DNA of 64,000 bases, taken from assembly GCA_958296125.1 (NCBI GenBank), contig OY282444.1, forward strand, positions 4,559,623 to 4,623,622, written 5' to 3'. The translations under genes were made by a program, and so were the position numbers. Source of the stretch: an uncultured Poribacteria bacterium. Lineage in GTDB: Bacteria > Poribacteria > WGA-4E > PCPOR2b. Positions 19,436-27,549 of this stretch are shown here, piece after piece. Numbering within the stretch: position 1 is the first letter of the stretch; every line of letters starts with the position of its first letter. The notes under the pieces were generated by a model. That model searched no databases. It was not told the DNA's origin and saw nothing but the letters and a program-made list of their open reading frames with translations.

Positions 19436-19556
19436 TTTCGGTGCCTCCTGTAAATGAACAACATGAAGTGATTCGGATATGATACATCACTCTAAAAATG
19501 CGGTCAACTGAAAAAAACTATACGAGAGAATCACAGGATAAAACGGATCTTTCACC

Positions 19557-19585
19557 TTGACATATACTCGCCTTTCTGATATGCT
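19557..19585 (+). promoter_or_regulatory. Candidate sigma-70-type promoter
   Basis: TTGACA at 19557-19562 and TATGCT at 19580-19585 are separated by 17 bases, close to the bacterial consensus. No clear gene follows within 300 bases on the plus strand, so it could drive a small RNA or the short ORF at 19892, or be fortuitous. Confidence 0.35.
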
Positions 19586-19761
19586 CGCATCAATCCTACA
19601 AATTCCAAATCCAATACATTCTGATCAGCTCTCAAACTGCTCAATTGGCACCCGACAAATTGACGCAATACGGACTGAGACTAATCCCCATAGGTCGGGC
19701 ATCCCCGATAAATTGGGGCGGAGTACTATGTGTATGGAAATACCGAATCCATACATATCAA

Positions 19762-19782
19762 AGCCCTAGCGGGGCGACATGT
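19762..19782 (+). repeat. Dispersed 21-base repeat, copy 2
   Basis: Identical over 21 bases to the repeat at 6289-6309 and in the same orientation. Flanking sequences are unrelated, which suggests an independently spread short element rather than a duplicated locus. Confidence 0.6.
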
Positions 19783-19891
19783 ACAACTTGCGTTGCTATT
19801 ATGCAAAGGGGCTTAAAAGCGCAATCATCCAAAGTAATTACGGTTGCTGGATACAAACGTAACCAATACAATCCATAGACACGCTTGGGTT

Positions 19892-20083
19892 ATGTTGGGG
19901 ATATATCAAAAGTGCTTGGAGTCTTTAAGACGGAATGACATTTATGACTCCAGAAGGAGGGCAGCTAAAGAGGAGGAGGCTGATATAGGTAAAGTAATCG
20001 AGCGCGACAAAAAAGCACTTGAGCCTAAGGCAGCGCACGAATTAAGTCAGAAAGCAATCCGGCGTTTGACAGACAACAAGTGA
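19892..20083 (+). CDS. Possible small charged protein, unrecognised
   Basis: A 63-codon frame from the ATG at 19892. Its C-terminal 45 residues are highly charged and helical in character (for example AAKEEEADIGKVIERDKKAL). No ribosome site of note precedes it and no family is recognised. It ends 44 bases before the convergent sigma-factor gene. It may be a degraded gene remnant. Confidence 0.25.
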   Translation: MLGIYQKCLESLRRNDIYDSRRRAAKEEEADIGKVIERDKKALEPKAAHELSQKAIRRLTDNK

Positions 20084-20126
20084 CTCTTACCAATCAATTT
20101 TGACGTTTAATCGATCACTAAATTGA

Positions 20127-20741
20127 TTACGCCTGAAGATAATGGCGAAGCAGTTTTCTCAAATTCCGATGTGCATGGAAGAGATGCGCTTTCACGGTGC
20201 CGCTTGAACGTCCCAAGGTATTAGCAATCTCTTTGAGCGAAAGCCCTTCCCAATGGCGAAGAATGAAAATCTCACGCTGTTTGGGAGCCAGCTGCCTGAT
20301 TGCTCGCTGGAGGTAGGCTAATAGTTCTTTGTCCTCAACAGCTTGTGTTGGGGGTCTTAGATTGAGATCTGCGATATTCATCATCGGGAGGTCGTCAGAT
20401 TCCAGAGCGTAATTCGTCATTTCGCGCCGCGCATTCTTACGCAAGAAATCGATGCAAAGGTTGACGGTAATACGGTAAAGCCAGCTGTAAAACTGCGACT
20501 TTCTCTTAAAATCTGAGAGCCCCTGATAGGCTCTGATAAAAGCATCCTGAGTAATATCGAGGGCATCTTCAGAATTCGGCACAAAACGTTGAGCGAGTCG
20601 GTAGGTGCGGTCATGGTAACGGACCACCAATTTATTGAAAACCGATTCATCGCCCTGTTGAAACTGCTCGACCAGTTTTGCGTCGTCGGGAAACGCCTGC
20701 ACACATCGCGGTAATATTTTTTGACAATCTTCTTCTTGCAT
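20127..20741 (-). CDS. ECF-type RNA polymerase sigma factor
   Basis: Group 4 sigma factor of about 204 residues that would direct RNA polymerase to a stress or envelope regulon. Region 2 spans roughly residues 22-95, with the DALDITQDAFIRAYQGL segment and the -10 recognition helix FYSWLYRITVNLCID. Region 4 lies at about 140-195, with a helix-turn-helix (LSLKEIANTLGRSSGTVKAHL). The ATG at 20741 is chosen because AAAGG lies just before it; the frame is open to 20819. No anti-sigma gene is adjacent. The MarR-ferritin gene ends 100 bases upstream on the same strand. Confidence 0.9.
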   Translation of the reverse strand: MQEEDCQKILPRCVQAFPDDAKLVEQFQQGDESVFNKLVVRYHDRTYRLAQRFVPNSEDALDITQDAFIRAYQGLSDFKRKSQFYSWLYRITVNLCIDFLRKNARREMTNYALESDDLPMMNIADLNLRPPTQAVEDKELLAYLQRAIRQLAPKQREIFILRHWEGLSLKEIANTLGRSSGTVKAHLFHAHRNLRKLLRHYLQA

Positions 20742-20844
20742 TTTGCCTTTCACCAAAAATGCCGTAGTAGTCACATTCCCTGGCGGGGTTGTGACAAATT
20801 CGGCTTGTTTCGTCATCAATTATGAACGATTCATTGATAACGGA

Positions 20845-21711
20845 TTAATCTATCTGTTTGAACATATTGGAAAACCAGCGTTTATATCTTTGATTATCTT
20901 TAACTATTCGCTGTAAAAGTGTTAAACTCTGGTTGTGGTTCGCAGCCTGTGCAGTATCCACGAGATCTAGTACTTCTTCAAGCACAACTCGATCTTGGCG
21001 AATCAGATCCGACAGTGCTGCTTTGAGACTTTGTTCATGTCCAAGCAGGTCAAAGATGTGATTGGCATGGCGGATCTCCTCCGAAGCCACCTGCTTTAGA
21101 TAGGCAGCGAGTTCATGTTGATTTTGCTGCTCTGCCATCTGTGCCAAGATAAACCGCGTGCCGATTGAAGTCAACTTTGCATGTGCCAATTCGTCCAACT
21201 CGGCTTCCAGACGTTTTTTCACATGCCCGGGATCGCGAGGGTGAAGTTGATCGTAGCTGGGCCAGACCGGTTTTTCCATCACCTGTTTCAAGCGCGTCAA
21301 ACTTTTGATCAGTTCCTCCTGTTCTTCAGAAGTCAACTGTCCAATTGTCTGATGCCAGAAATCGGTCGCGTCCGCTGCCCTGTTCTGAAAAAGCTGCTTT
21401 GACTTTGTTGTCAGTTGGATGCGATTCTGCCGACGATCTGTATCGCATTTACGACGAATCGTCCACCCGTCGCGCTCCAGACGATCTGCTAGACCGGAGG
21501 CGGTGCTGTGAGCGAGCCCGAGATGTTCCCCGAGTTCGCTAATCGTCATACCGGATTCACCACCATACCAATGGAGATGTAGTAAAGCGTTAAACTGCAC
21601 AATCGTGAGTTTCTTCGGTACAACCTGTTGCACAAAGCGTGATTTCACCGCAGCTTGTGCATGTCGCATCACGCGCATAATCAGCATCGCGTTTTCGGCG
21701 TACTTGGACAT
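20845..21711 (-). CDS. MarR-family regulator fused to a ferritin-like domain
   Basis: Protein of 288 residues. Residues 1-145 form a MarR-type winged helix (MTISELGEHLGLAHSTASGLADRL for the HTH and DRRQNRIQLT for the wing). Residues 165-285, unusual for MarR proteins, form a helical domain resembling rubrerythrin/ferritin-like bundles: ELDELAHAKL near 171-180, then the metal-type motif EEIRH at 211-215 and further Glu residues at 245-246. A diiron or haem-free redox sensor is therefore possible. The ATG at 21711 is preferred over an in-frame TTG at 21732. A perfect inverted repeat 31 bases upstream is the likely autoregulatory operator. Confidence 0.78.
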   Translation of the reverse strand: MSKYAENAMLIMRVMRHAQAAVKSRFVQQVVPKKLTIVQFNALLHLHWYGGESGMTISELGEHLGLAHSTASGLADRLERDGWTIRRKCDTDRRQNRIQLTTKSKQLFQNRAADATDFWHQTIGQLTSEEQEELIKSLTRLKQVMEKPVWPSYDQLHPRDPGHVKKRLEAELDELAHAKLTSIGTRFILAQMAEQQNQHELAAYLKQVASEEIRHANHIFDLLGHEQSLKAALSDLIRQDRVVLEEVLDLVDTAQAANHNQSLTLLQRIVKDNQRYKRWFSNMFKQID

Positions 21712-21741
21712 TTTCTCTGTGCCTCTCTTCAAATCTCCAAA

Positions 21742-21785
21742 ATTATATCGTATAACAGATATAATTCCATTGTATACGATATAAT
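21742..21785. promoter_or_regulatory. Perfect inverted repeat, likely MarR operator
   Basis: Two 13-base arms (ATTATATCGTATA at 21742-21754 and TATACGATATAAT at 21773-21785) are exact complements separated by 18 AT-rich bases. The palindrome lies just upstream of the MarR-ferritin gene, where a dimeric winged-helix regulator would bind to control its own promoter. Binding is inferred from position and symmetry only. Confidence 0.65.
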
Positions 21786-21829
21786 ACTATATAATTTTGT
21801 TAAAGTCAACCCCAAACTGATTAAAAATC

Positions 21830-21939
21830 AGGGCAATCGCATGTAAATATCGGGATTAGGAAATCTGCGCGATGACAGAGATTAACCCAAGGTTCTGATT
21901 GCTCAATTGCCTAATTTCTATAACAGATGCAGTTCCCCT
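21830..21939. repeat. MITE-like element, short copy
   Basis: Begins AGGGCAATCGCATGT and ends GATGCAGTTCCCCT, imperfectly inverted to each other. Compared with 13555-13784, the last 89 bases differ at about five positions and the first 21 bases at one, while the 120-base middle part is absent. It lies 60 bases upstream of the LarA-like gene and could affect its leader. Confidence 0.65.
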
Positions 21940-21998
21940 AGATTAAAAAATACATCCGTCAAAGATTAAATAACCACAGCACACAAAGGAAGTCGTTC

Positions 21999-23546
21999 AT
22001 GAAATATTTGACCTACTCCGGCAACCATCTGATTAACGCAAAACTACCTGATAATTCGGAAATCTACTATCCACAACCGCCAAACCCTGGGGTGAGCCGA
22101 ACCGAAATTCCGGACCACGTCAAAAAGGCTGTGGAAAATTCGCTGGGGATGCCGCCTCTGAAGGAACTTGTCAACGGAAACACTAAGGTCTTGATTGCTT
22201 TCGATAATAACTGTCAACCCTTTCCGATGACAAAAAAACCTGACATGCGCCAGATTATCCTCGAAACGTTGCTCCCCATGCTCAACGCTTACGGGGTTGA
22301 GAAGCAGAACATACAGTTAATCTGTGCCGGCGGGCTTCACCGCAAAATGAAGACGCACGAGTTGGAATACATGTTAGGCAGCAAGATTATGAGCGAGTTT
22401 TATCCGGACCAGTTGAGAAATTTTGATGCGGAGGATTACGATAGTATCGTCGACTTAGGCAAAACAGAACAAGACGAAATCGTTGAGGTTGAGCGTGCCG
22501 TCGTAGAAAGCGATCTGGTGATCTATGTTGATACCATCCAAATCCCCCTCAACGGTGGACACAAGTCGGTCGCTGTCGGGATGGGGACGTATAAATCAAT
22601 CGCCCCGCACCACTCGCCACACATGACTGCGGAATGCCCGCATGTTATGCAACCTGGGGGGTCAAACATGCACGATTGCATCGAGCGGATGAGTCGAGTT
22701 ATCCAGAAGCATAGCCAGATCATGGTCATTGAAGCTGCTATGAATAACCAGACCTATCCCACAAGTTTTCGGCAGTTGGGTAAGCCAAACGCTCGATGCA
22801 ACGGCTTTGAAAAAATGTTAAAAACGCTGACACCCCCTGCGCTGTCACTATTGCCAGAGGCTTTACGATACAGAATCTTCAAAAGCGTCCGATCTGATTA
22901 TGAGCCGATTGAGATCAACGCCGGTACGATTGATGCTGTTCACTCCAAAACCCTTGAAGCGATGGAAAATCAGTTGATGATAGATGTTCCGAAACAGTTC
23001 AGCACTTTGGTTTTTGGATTGCCCGATATGAGCCCGTATGCTATCGGTGCTCGGATTAACCCCGTTTTGGTTGTCAGCGATATATTGGGGTACGTTTTCA
23101 ACTGGTTTTATAATAAACCGCTTATTAAGGAGGATGGGGTCGTGATTATCTTGAATCCAACCTTTGAAGTCTTCCACGAAGAATATCACGTTTCCTACAA
23201 GCGGTTCTTCGATGAAGTCCTCACCGAAACCACCGATCCCTTTGAAATGCAAAATCAATTTCAAGAGCAATACGCTTATGACCCTTATTTGATAGACTGC
23301 TATCGCAATAAGTTTGCGTATCACGGATTTCATCCGTTCACCGTCTGGTATTGGGCGACCTATGCGCTGAAATATCTGTCCAAAGTCATTTTAGTTGGTC
23401 CCAAAGATGACCGCGTTGCTAAAAGGTTAGGCGTAGATTGGGCAAAAAGTTTAGAGCAGGCACTGGGAGTAGCGAAGGAGATTTCCGGCGAAGATGACGT
23501 TGTCGCTTTGACAATGCCGCCGTTTCTTTACATCAACGTTCAGTGA
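21999..23546 (+). CDS. LarA-like protein (DUF2088 family)
   Basis: Protein of 515 residues related to the nickel-pincer-dependent lactate racemase LarA and its epimerase relatives. It shows the family segment AGGLHRKMKTHELEYMLG near residues 110-127 with a conserved His, a Lys-containing glycine loop (NGGHKSVAVGMGTYKSI near 183-199) and a His-rich segment (APHHSPHM) just after. These correspond to positions where LarA holds the cofactor and catalytic bases. It is longer than LarA (about 425 residues). No larB, larC or larE cofactor genes are in the window, so cofactor use and substrate are unresolved. An AAGGAAG site precedes the ATG. Confidence 0.75.
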   Translation: MKYLTYSGNHLINAKLPDNSEIYYPQPPNPGVSRTEIPDHVKKAVENSLGMPPLKELVNGNTKVLIAFDNNCQPFPMTKKPDMRQIILETLLPMLNAYGVEKQNIQLICAGGLHRKMKTHELEYMLGSKIMSEFYPDQLRNFDAEDYDSIVDLGKTEQDEIVEVERAVVESDLVIYVDTIQIPLNGGHKSVAVGMGTYKSIAPHHSPHMTAECPHVMQPGGSNMHDCIERMSRVIQKHSQIMVIEAAMNNQTYPTSFRQLGKPNARCNGFEKMLKTLTPPALSLLPEALRYRIFKSVRSDYEPIEINAGTIDAVHSKTLEAMENQLMIDVPKQFSTLVFGLPDMSPYAIGARINPVLVVSDILGYVFNWFYNKPLIKEDGVVIILNPTFEVFHEEYHVSYKRFFDEVLTETTDPFEMQNQFQEQYAYDPYLIDCYRNKFAYHGFHPFTVWYWATYALKYLSKVILVGPKDDRVAKRLGVDWAKSLEQALGVAKEISGEDDVVALTMPPFLYINVQ

Positions 23547-23664
23547 AATCGGCGGATTGGTAGCGTGTCATGGGAGCATCGTGGGTTATCTCACTCGATG
23601 ACTTCACTATTCAAAAGGGAAACGGCTCACGCACCAACCATTAAATCATGCACAGAGGTAAAAT

Positions 23665-25275
23665 ATGTCCAACCAAAGGCTAAACAAGAAAATACCGACC
23701 ATTGACGAGATTCAGAAAGAGTTTGAGGATTTCGTTAAACGGAAGTACGGCGGTACTGTCAACTTTACAATGTCGCAGGCGAAGCCAGACACGACTACAA
23801 CCGATGATACAAGCACCGCCACACCTGAAAAAAAGTCGTTCGATCTGAAATTTGACCTCAAACCGAAGGAGGTTAAGCAGTATCTCGACCGTTATGTTAT
23901 CAAACAGGATGACGCGAAGAAAGCTTTGGCAATTGCTGTGTGCGATCACTACAATCATGTGCGCGAGGCACACGAAAATCCGAAAGTCGCTGATACCGAT
24001 TACTCAAAGCAGAATGTCGTCATGCTCGGACCGACAGGCGTTGGTAAAACTTACCTGATTCGTCATATCGCCAAGTTGATCGGTGTGCCGTTCGTCAAAG
24101 CGGACGCAACCCGGTTTAGCGAAACCGGCTACGTCGGTGCAAATGTTGATGATATGATTCGAGACCTAGTGACACAGGCAGACGACGACATTGAGCTTGC
24201 ACAATACGGCATTATTTATCTCGACGAAGTGGACAAGATTGCGACACCACCGAACATCATTGGGCGCGATGTCAGCGGACGGGGGGTACAGATTGGTCTC
24301 CTCAAACTGATGGAGGAAACGGAGGTCGATCTCCGCGCTGGTTACGATGCAGCTTCTCAGATGCAAGCCATGATGGAGTTCCAGCAGAAAGGGGTAGTTG
24401 AGAAGCGTATCATCAATACGCGCCATATCCTGTTCATTATCAGTGGGGCATTCAACGGTTTGAAAGAGATTATCAACAAACGCATGAATCAGAGCAGCAT
24501 CGGCTTTAACACAACGGTGAAAAGTCAAACGGAGTTAGCAGCCCCCTTTCAGTTTGTTACGCCGCAGGATTTCATCGAATTCGGATTTGAGCCCGAATTA
24601 ATCGGCCGTCTACCCGTCCATGTCGTGTGCCAAAATCTTTCCGCTGATGATCTCTACCATGTTCTAAAACACTCCGAGGGATCAATCGTCCGTCAGTATG
24701 AACGAGCGTTCAGAGCGTATGGGATTGAGGTGCTGTTTTCGGATGAAGGGCTCCATCGAATTGCCGAACAAGCATACCTCCAAGAAACCGGGGCGCGTGC
24801 GTTGATGACGGTCTGTGAAAAAACACTGCGAGAGTATAAGTTTGAGCTGCCGTCCTCTAGTATCCGAGAGTTCGTTGTGACGGAAAAGGTCGTTGAGGAT
24901 TCGGAGGCCGAATTGCAGCGGATTCTGGAAGATGCGGACTACAATCGCCAAATTGTGATGCGTGAGTGGGTTCGCCGGTACGAAGAGGATTTCCAGCGCG
25001 AACATCAGATGCAGATCCAGCTTGATGATGAAGCGACAGAACTCTTATGCCAAAAGGCGATTGACCAAGGACGAATGCCCCAGAAGATCTGTGAGGAACT
25101 GCTGCAGAGTTACCAACACGGTCTGAATCTTATCAAGCAAAATACCGGGCAATCTGCGTTCACCTTTACTAAGGCGGTGGTGAACGACCCAGATGCTGTG
25201 CTTGAGCGTTGGATCCGCAAGTCCTACGCTGCGAAATCGAAAGAGGAAGGAAAAGCGTCAGAAGGGGATCTTTGA
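23665..25275 (+). CDS. ClpX-like AAA+ unfoldase lacking the zinc finger
   Basis: AAA+ ATPase of 536 residues with the ClpX core: Walker A GPTGVGKT at 122-129, pore-loop GYVG near 155, Walker B IYLDEVD at 184-190, the RDVSGRGVQ segment near 201 and the sensor/arginine region FGFEPELIGRLPV near 312. It keeps an IGF tripeptide at 279-281, the loop that docks ClpX onto ClpP. It lacks the N-terminal zinc-binding domain, having a 60-residue linker instead, and has a C-terminal extension of about 130 helical residues. No clpP gene is nearby. It probably unfolds a dedicated set of substrates. Confidence 0.82.
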   Translation: MSNQRLNKKIPTIDEIQKEFEDFVKRKYGGTVNFTMSQAKPDTTTTDDTSTATPEKKSFDLKFDLKPKEVKQYLDRYVIKQDDAKKALAIAVCDHYNHVREAHENPKVADTDYSKQNVVMLGPTGVGKTYLIRHIAKLIGVPFVKADATRFSETGYVGANVDDMIRDLVTQADDDIELAQYGIIYLDEVDKIATPPNIIGRDVSGRGVQIGLLKLMEETEVDLRAGYDAASQMQAMMEFQQKGVVEKRIINTRHILFIISGAFNGLKEIINKRMNQSSIGFNTTVKSQTELAAPFQFVTPQDFIEFGFEPELIGRLPVHVVCQNLSADDLYHVLKHSEGSIVRQYERAFRAYGIEVLFSDEGLHRIAEQAYLQETGARALMTVCEKTLREYKFELPSSSIREFVVTEKVVEDSEAELQRILEDADYNRQIVMREWVRRYEEDFQREHQMQIQLDDEATELLCQKAIDQGRMPQKICEELLQSYQHGLNLIKQNTGQSAFTFTKAVVNDPDAVLERWIRKSYAAKSKEEGKASEGDL

Positions 25276-25460
25276 GATTATAGAAAGTGTGGGGTCATTT
25301 AATTCTTCGGTCCGCCCCTGGTCTCGGCACGGACAGGCCAGGGGGCAGGCCCGCCTGTCCCGATGGAATCGGGGATGCAATCGGAGCTGGAACAGACTAC
25401 CCGCCAAAATCGGTTAAAAAGCTGAAAACTAAATAGCCCTAATAGAAAGTGGAAATAAAC

Positions 25461-25490
25461 TTGACGCATCAAGATAAAGTGTGCTACAGT
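25461..25490 (+). promoter_or_regulatory. Candidate promoter of the sulfur cluster
   Basis: TTGACG at 25461-25466 and TACAGT at 25485-25490 are 18 bases apart, near consensus for a housekeeping sigma factor. They are followed by a leader of about 90 bases before the cysteine synthase ATG. Confidence 0.4.
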
Positions 25491-25534
25491 TATGGGCTGT
25501 CTAAAATTTGCTAACGCTACTAATTCCTAAAGTG

Positions 25535-25565
25535 AGGGAGGCAAACTTTCCGCCCTATTCTTTTT
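25535..25565 (+). promoter_or_regulatory. Leader hairpin with T-rich tail before cysteine synthase
   Basis: AGGGAGG (25535-25541) can pair with CCGCCCT (25550-25556) with one mismatch, followed by ATTCTTTTT. The shape is that of a weak terminator or attenuator 21 bases upstream of the ATG. No known riboswitch class is recognised upstream of it. Confidence 0.35.
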
Positions 25566-25586
25566 GCACTGTGAGCGAAGGAAAAC

Positions 25587-26537
25587 ATGAAAATTGCTGA
25601 AAACCTCATCGGCCTTATCGGCAATACCCCACTGGTTCACCTTAACTACCTACCCGGCGCAAACGATGCAACAATCTTGGCGAAGCTGGAGTCGTATAAC
25701 CCAGGCGGCAGCATCAAAGATCGGATTGGCTATGCCATGATAGCCGATGCCGAAGAACGGGGCCTGCTCAAGCCGGGCTGCACAATCGTTGAACCGACGG
25801 CCGGCAACACCGGAATCGGACTTTCAATTGTCGCGATTGCAAAAAGATACCCCGTTACTTTGACCATGCCAGAAAACGTCAGCCGGGAAAAGTATACCCT
25901 ACTTGCCTCTTTTGGCGCAGAAATTATACTAACACCTGAAGAGGCTGGAATGAGCGGGGCAATTTGGGAAGCCGAGGAAATTGTCGCACGGAATCCACGC
26001 AGTTTTATGCCCAATCAGTTTGAAAATCCTGTGAATCCTGAAATTCACCGGCAAACGACGGCGCGTGAGATTCTGGACGACATAGACCGTGAGATTGATT
26101 TTTTTGTCGCTGGCGTGGGGACGGGGGGAACCTTAACAGGCGTTGGAGAAGTTCTCAAAACTCATCGATCGAAGACTCGGGTGGTCGCAGTGGAGCCGAG
26201 CATCTCCCCAGTTTTGTCCGGCGGGCAGCCGGCCCCGACCCGTATTGATGGCATTGGAGCTGGTAGAATTCCAGAGGTATTGAATGTTAATGTCATCGAT
26301 CGGGTAATCACTGTATCTGACGGAGAGGCTTATCAGATGATGCGGCAGATTTCAAAAGATGAGGGGTTGCTCGTGGGGATGTCTTCGGGGGCGAATGTCC
26401 ATGCCGCCCTAGAAGTAGCTCGAGGGCTTGGGGTGGATAAAACTGTCGTCACAATTTTGCCGGATACAGGGGACCGTTATTTTAGCCTCGCCCGGTACTT
26501 TGAATCAGAAATCGATTCGGAAGCCGGTTTTGAGTGA
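25587..26537 (+). CDS. Cysteine synthase, PLP-dependent (CysK/CysM family)
   Basis: Makes cysteine from an activated serine and a sulfide donor. The 316-residue protein has the PLP lysine in NPGGSIKDR near residue 42, the substrate loop TAGNTGIG near 70-77, the phosphate-binding GTGGTLTG near 176-183 and a C-terminal PDTGDRYFS. The fold matches both O-acetylserine sulfhydrylases (CysK) and O-phosphoserine- or CysO-using CysM. Because a sulfur carrier and JAMM protease follow, a CysM-like role with protein thiocarboxylate is plausible but inferred. The start follows a GCGAAGGAA site. Confidence 0.92.
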   Translation: MKIAENLIGLIGNTPLVHLNYLPGANDATILAKLESYNPGGSIKDRIGYAMIADAEERGLLKPGCTIVEPTAGNTGIGLSIVAIAKRYPVTLTMPENVSREKYTLLASFGAEIILTPEEAGMSGAIWEAEEIVARNPRSFMPNQFENPVNPEIHRQTTAREILDDIDREIDFFVAGVGTGGTLTGVGEVLKTHRSKTRVVAVEPSISPVLSGGQPAPTRIDGIGAGRIPEVLNVNVIDRVITVSDGEAYQMMRQISKDEGLLVGMSSGANVHAALEVARGLGVDKTVVTILPDTGDRYFSLARYFESEIDSEAGFE

Positions 26538-26605
26538 AATAGGGAAATGAGTTCGGATGCTTCGGGGGCTTGCGCCTGTGGAACCGAAAATATAGTAACC
26601 GTGTC

Positions 26606-26622
26606 CAACTGCGTAAGTCCTA
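26606..26622 (-). repeat. IS-end-like 17-base motif, inverted copy
   Basis: The reverse complement is TAGGACTTACGCAGTTG, identical over 17 bases to 2019-2035. It lies in the 130-base gap between the cysteine synthase and APS reductase genes. This is probably the terminal repeat of an insertion element or MITE, with no transposase nearby. Confidence 0.5.
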
Positions 26623-26669
26623 GAACTATTAAGTGAAATTTTTCGGTCTCAGGAAGGATTGGGTATCCC

Positions 26670-27434
26670 TTGAACGAATTAACAAATCAAGATTTGATAA
26701 ATGAAGAGCTTTGCTACGAGGTTCGCTTACTCGAAGAGCCGCAGGAGATCTTATTCAACCTCATCAAACGTTTTAAAGAACGAGCCGCGATTGTTACGAG
26801 CGGACAATTGTCCGGAATGATTCTGCTCCAGATGGCTCACGAAAATAAGCTCCCATTTAGAGTCTGTACGATTGACACCTTGCGTCTATTCCCTGAAACT
26901 TATGAATTCCTTGAGCGCGTCGAAGCACATTATAACATTCGTATTGAGCGGATTACGCCGGAGGTGGAAGCCGTGGATCGAATGGTAGCAAATCACGGGG
27001 AGTTCTTATTCTTCGACAGTAAACAGAAACAGGAATATTGCTGCAACATCAGGAAAGTGCAGCCGATGCAACGATTGTTGGATACACTAGATGTCTGGTT
27101 TTCCGGGCTCCGACGAGACCAATCCAATAATCGGCAACGCACCCCCAAAGCGGAAATCATCGAGCACAAGGGCCGTCCTATACTGAAAGTCAATCCGTTG
27201 GCAAATTGGCCCGAAGCGCGGATTTGGGAGTTCATTCACAAACACGATGTGCCCGTGAATCCGCTGATGGAGCCGCAGAAGTACGGGCAATACTATGAAT
27301 CACTCGGATGCGTCATCTGCACAACGCCGATCCTGCCGGGTGAGCCGAAGAGGGCAGGACGGTGGCGATGGCAAAACGCACCGTCGTCCGCGGAAGAAGG
27401 GCAGAAAGAATGCGGGATTCACTACGCAATATAG
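26670..27434 (+). CDS. cysH: Assimilatory APS/PAPS reductase (CysH family)
   Basis: Reduces adenylyl sulfate (or PAPS) to sulfite using thioredoxin. The 254-residue protein has the nucleotide-binding PP-loop region TSGQLSGMILLQM near residues 43-55. It has the Cys124-Cys125 pair and Cys214-x2-Cys217 that bind the [4Fe-4S] cluster of APS-type reductases, and the catalytic C-terminal ECGIH motif with Cys248. The four cluster cysteines favour APS over PAPS as substrate. Start is TTG at 26670 after AGGAAGG. It lies in the sulfur cluster with cysteine synthase and the CysO-like carrier. Confidence 0.92.
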   Translation: MNELTNQDLINEELCYEVRLLEEPQEILFNLIKRFKERAAIVTSGQLSGMILLQMAHENKLPFRVCTIDTLRLFPETYEFLERVEAHYNIRIERITPEVEAVDRMVANHGEFLFFDSKQKQEYCCNIRKVQPMQRLLDTLDVWFSGLRRDQSNNRQRTPKAEIIEHKGRPILKVNPLANWPEARIWEFIHKHDVPVNPLMEPQKYGQYYESLGCVICTTPILPGEPKRAGRWRWQNAPSSAEEGQKECGIHYAI

Positions 27435-27549
27435 AACCTAAAACGCAAAGCATCTGAGTTGTCAACTGTAAATGATAGAAACTATCACAATTGAGACCGA
27501 AAATTTTTAGCATCGTTTTATCTAACCTTACAAAGAAGGGAGTTATGCA

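Larger units (their letters stand above)
19436..19891. other. Intergenic region with a repeat and a candidate promoter
   Basis: No convincing gene is seen over this stretch. It contains the gnd upstream region, a promoter-like sequence on the plus strand at 19557, a CCCCGATAAATTGGGG palindrome near 19700, and copy 2 of the 21-base dispersed repeat. Confidence 0.5.
25276..25586. other. Leader and promoter region of the cysteine synthase gene
   Basis: No gene is seen. The left half contains GC-rich inverted blocks around CCCGATGGAATCGGGG (25358), which may be a small repeat. The right half holds a promoter-like pair and a leader hairpin upstream of the cysteine synthase gene. Confidence 0.45.
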
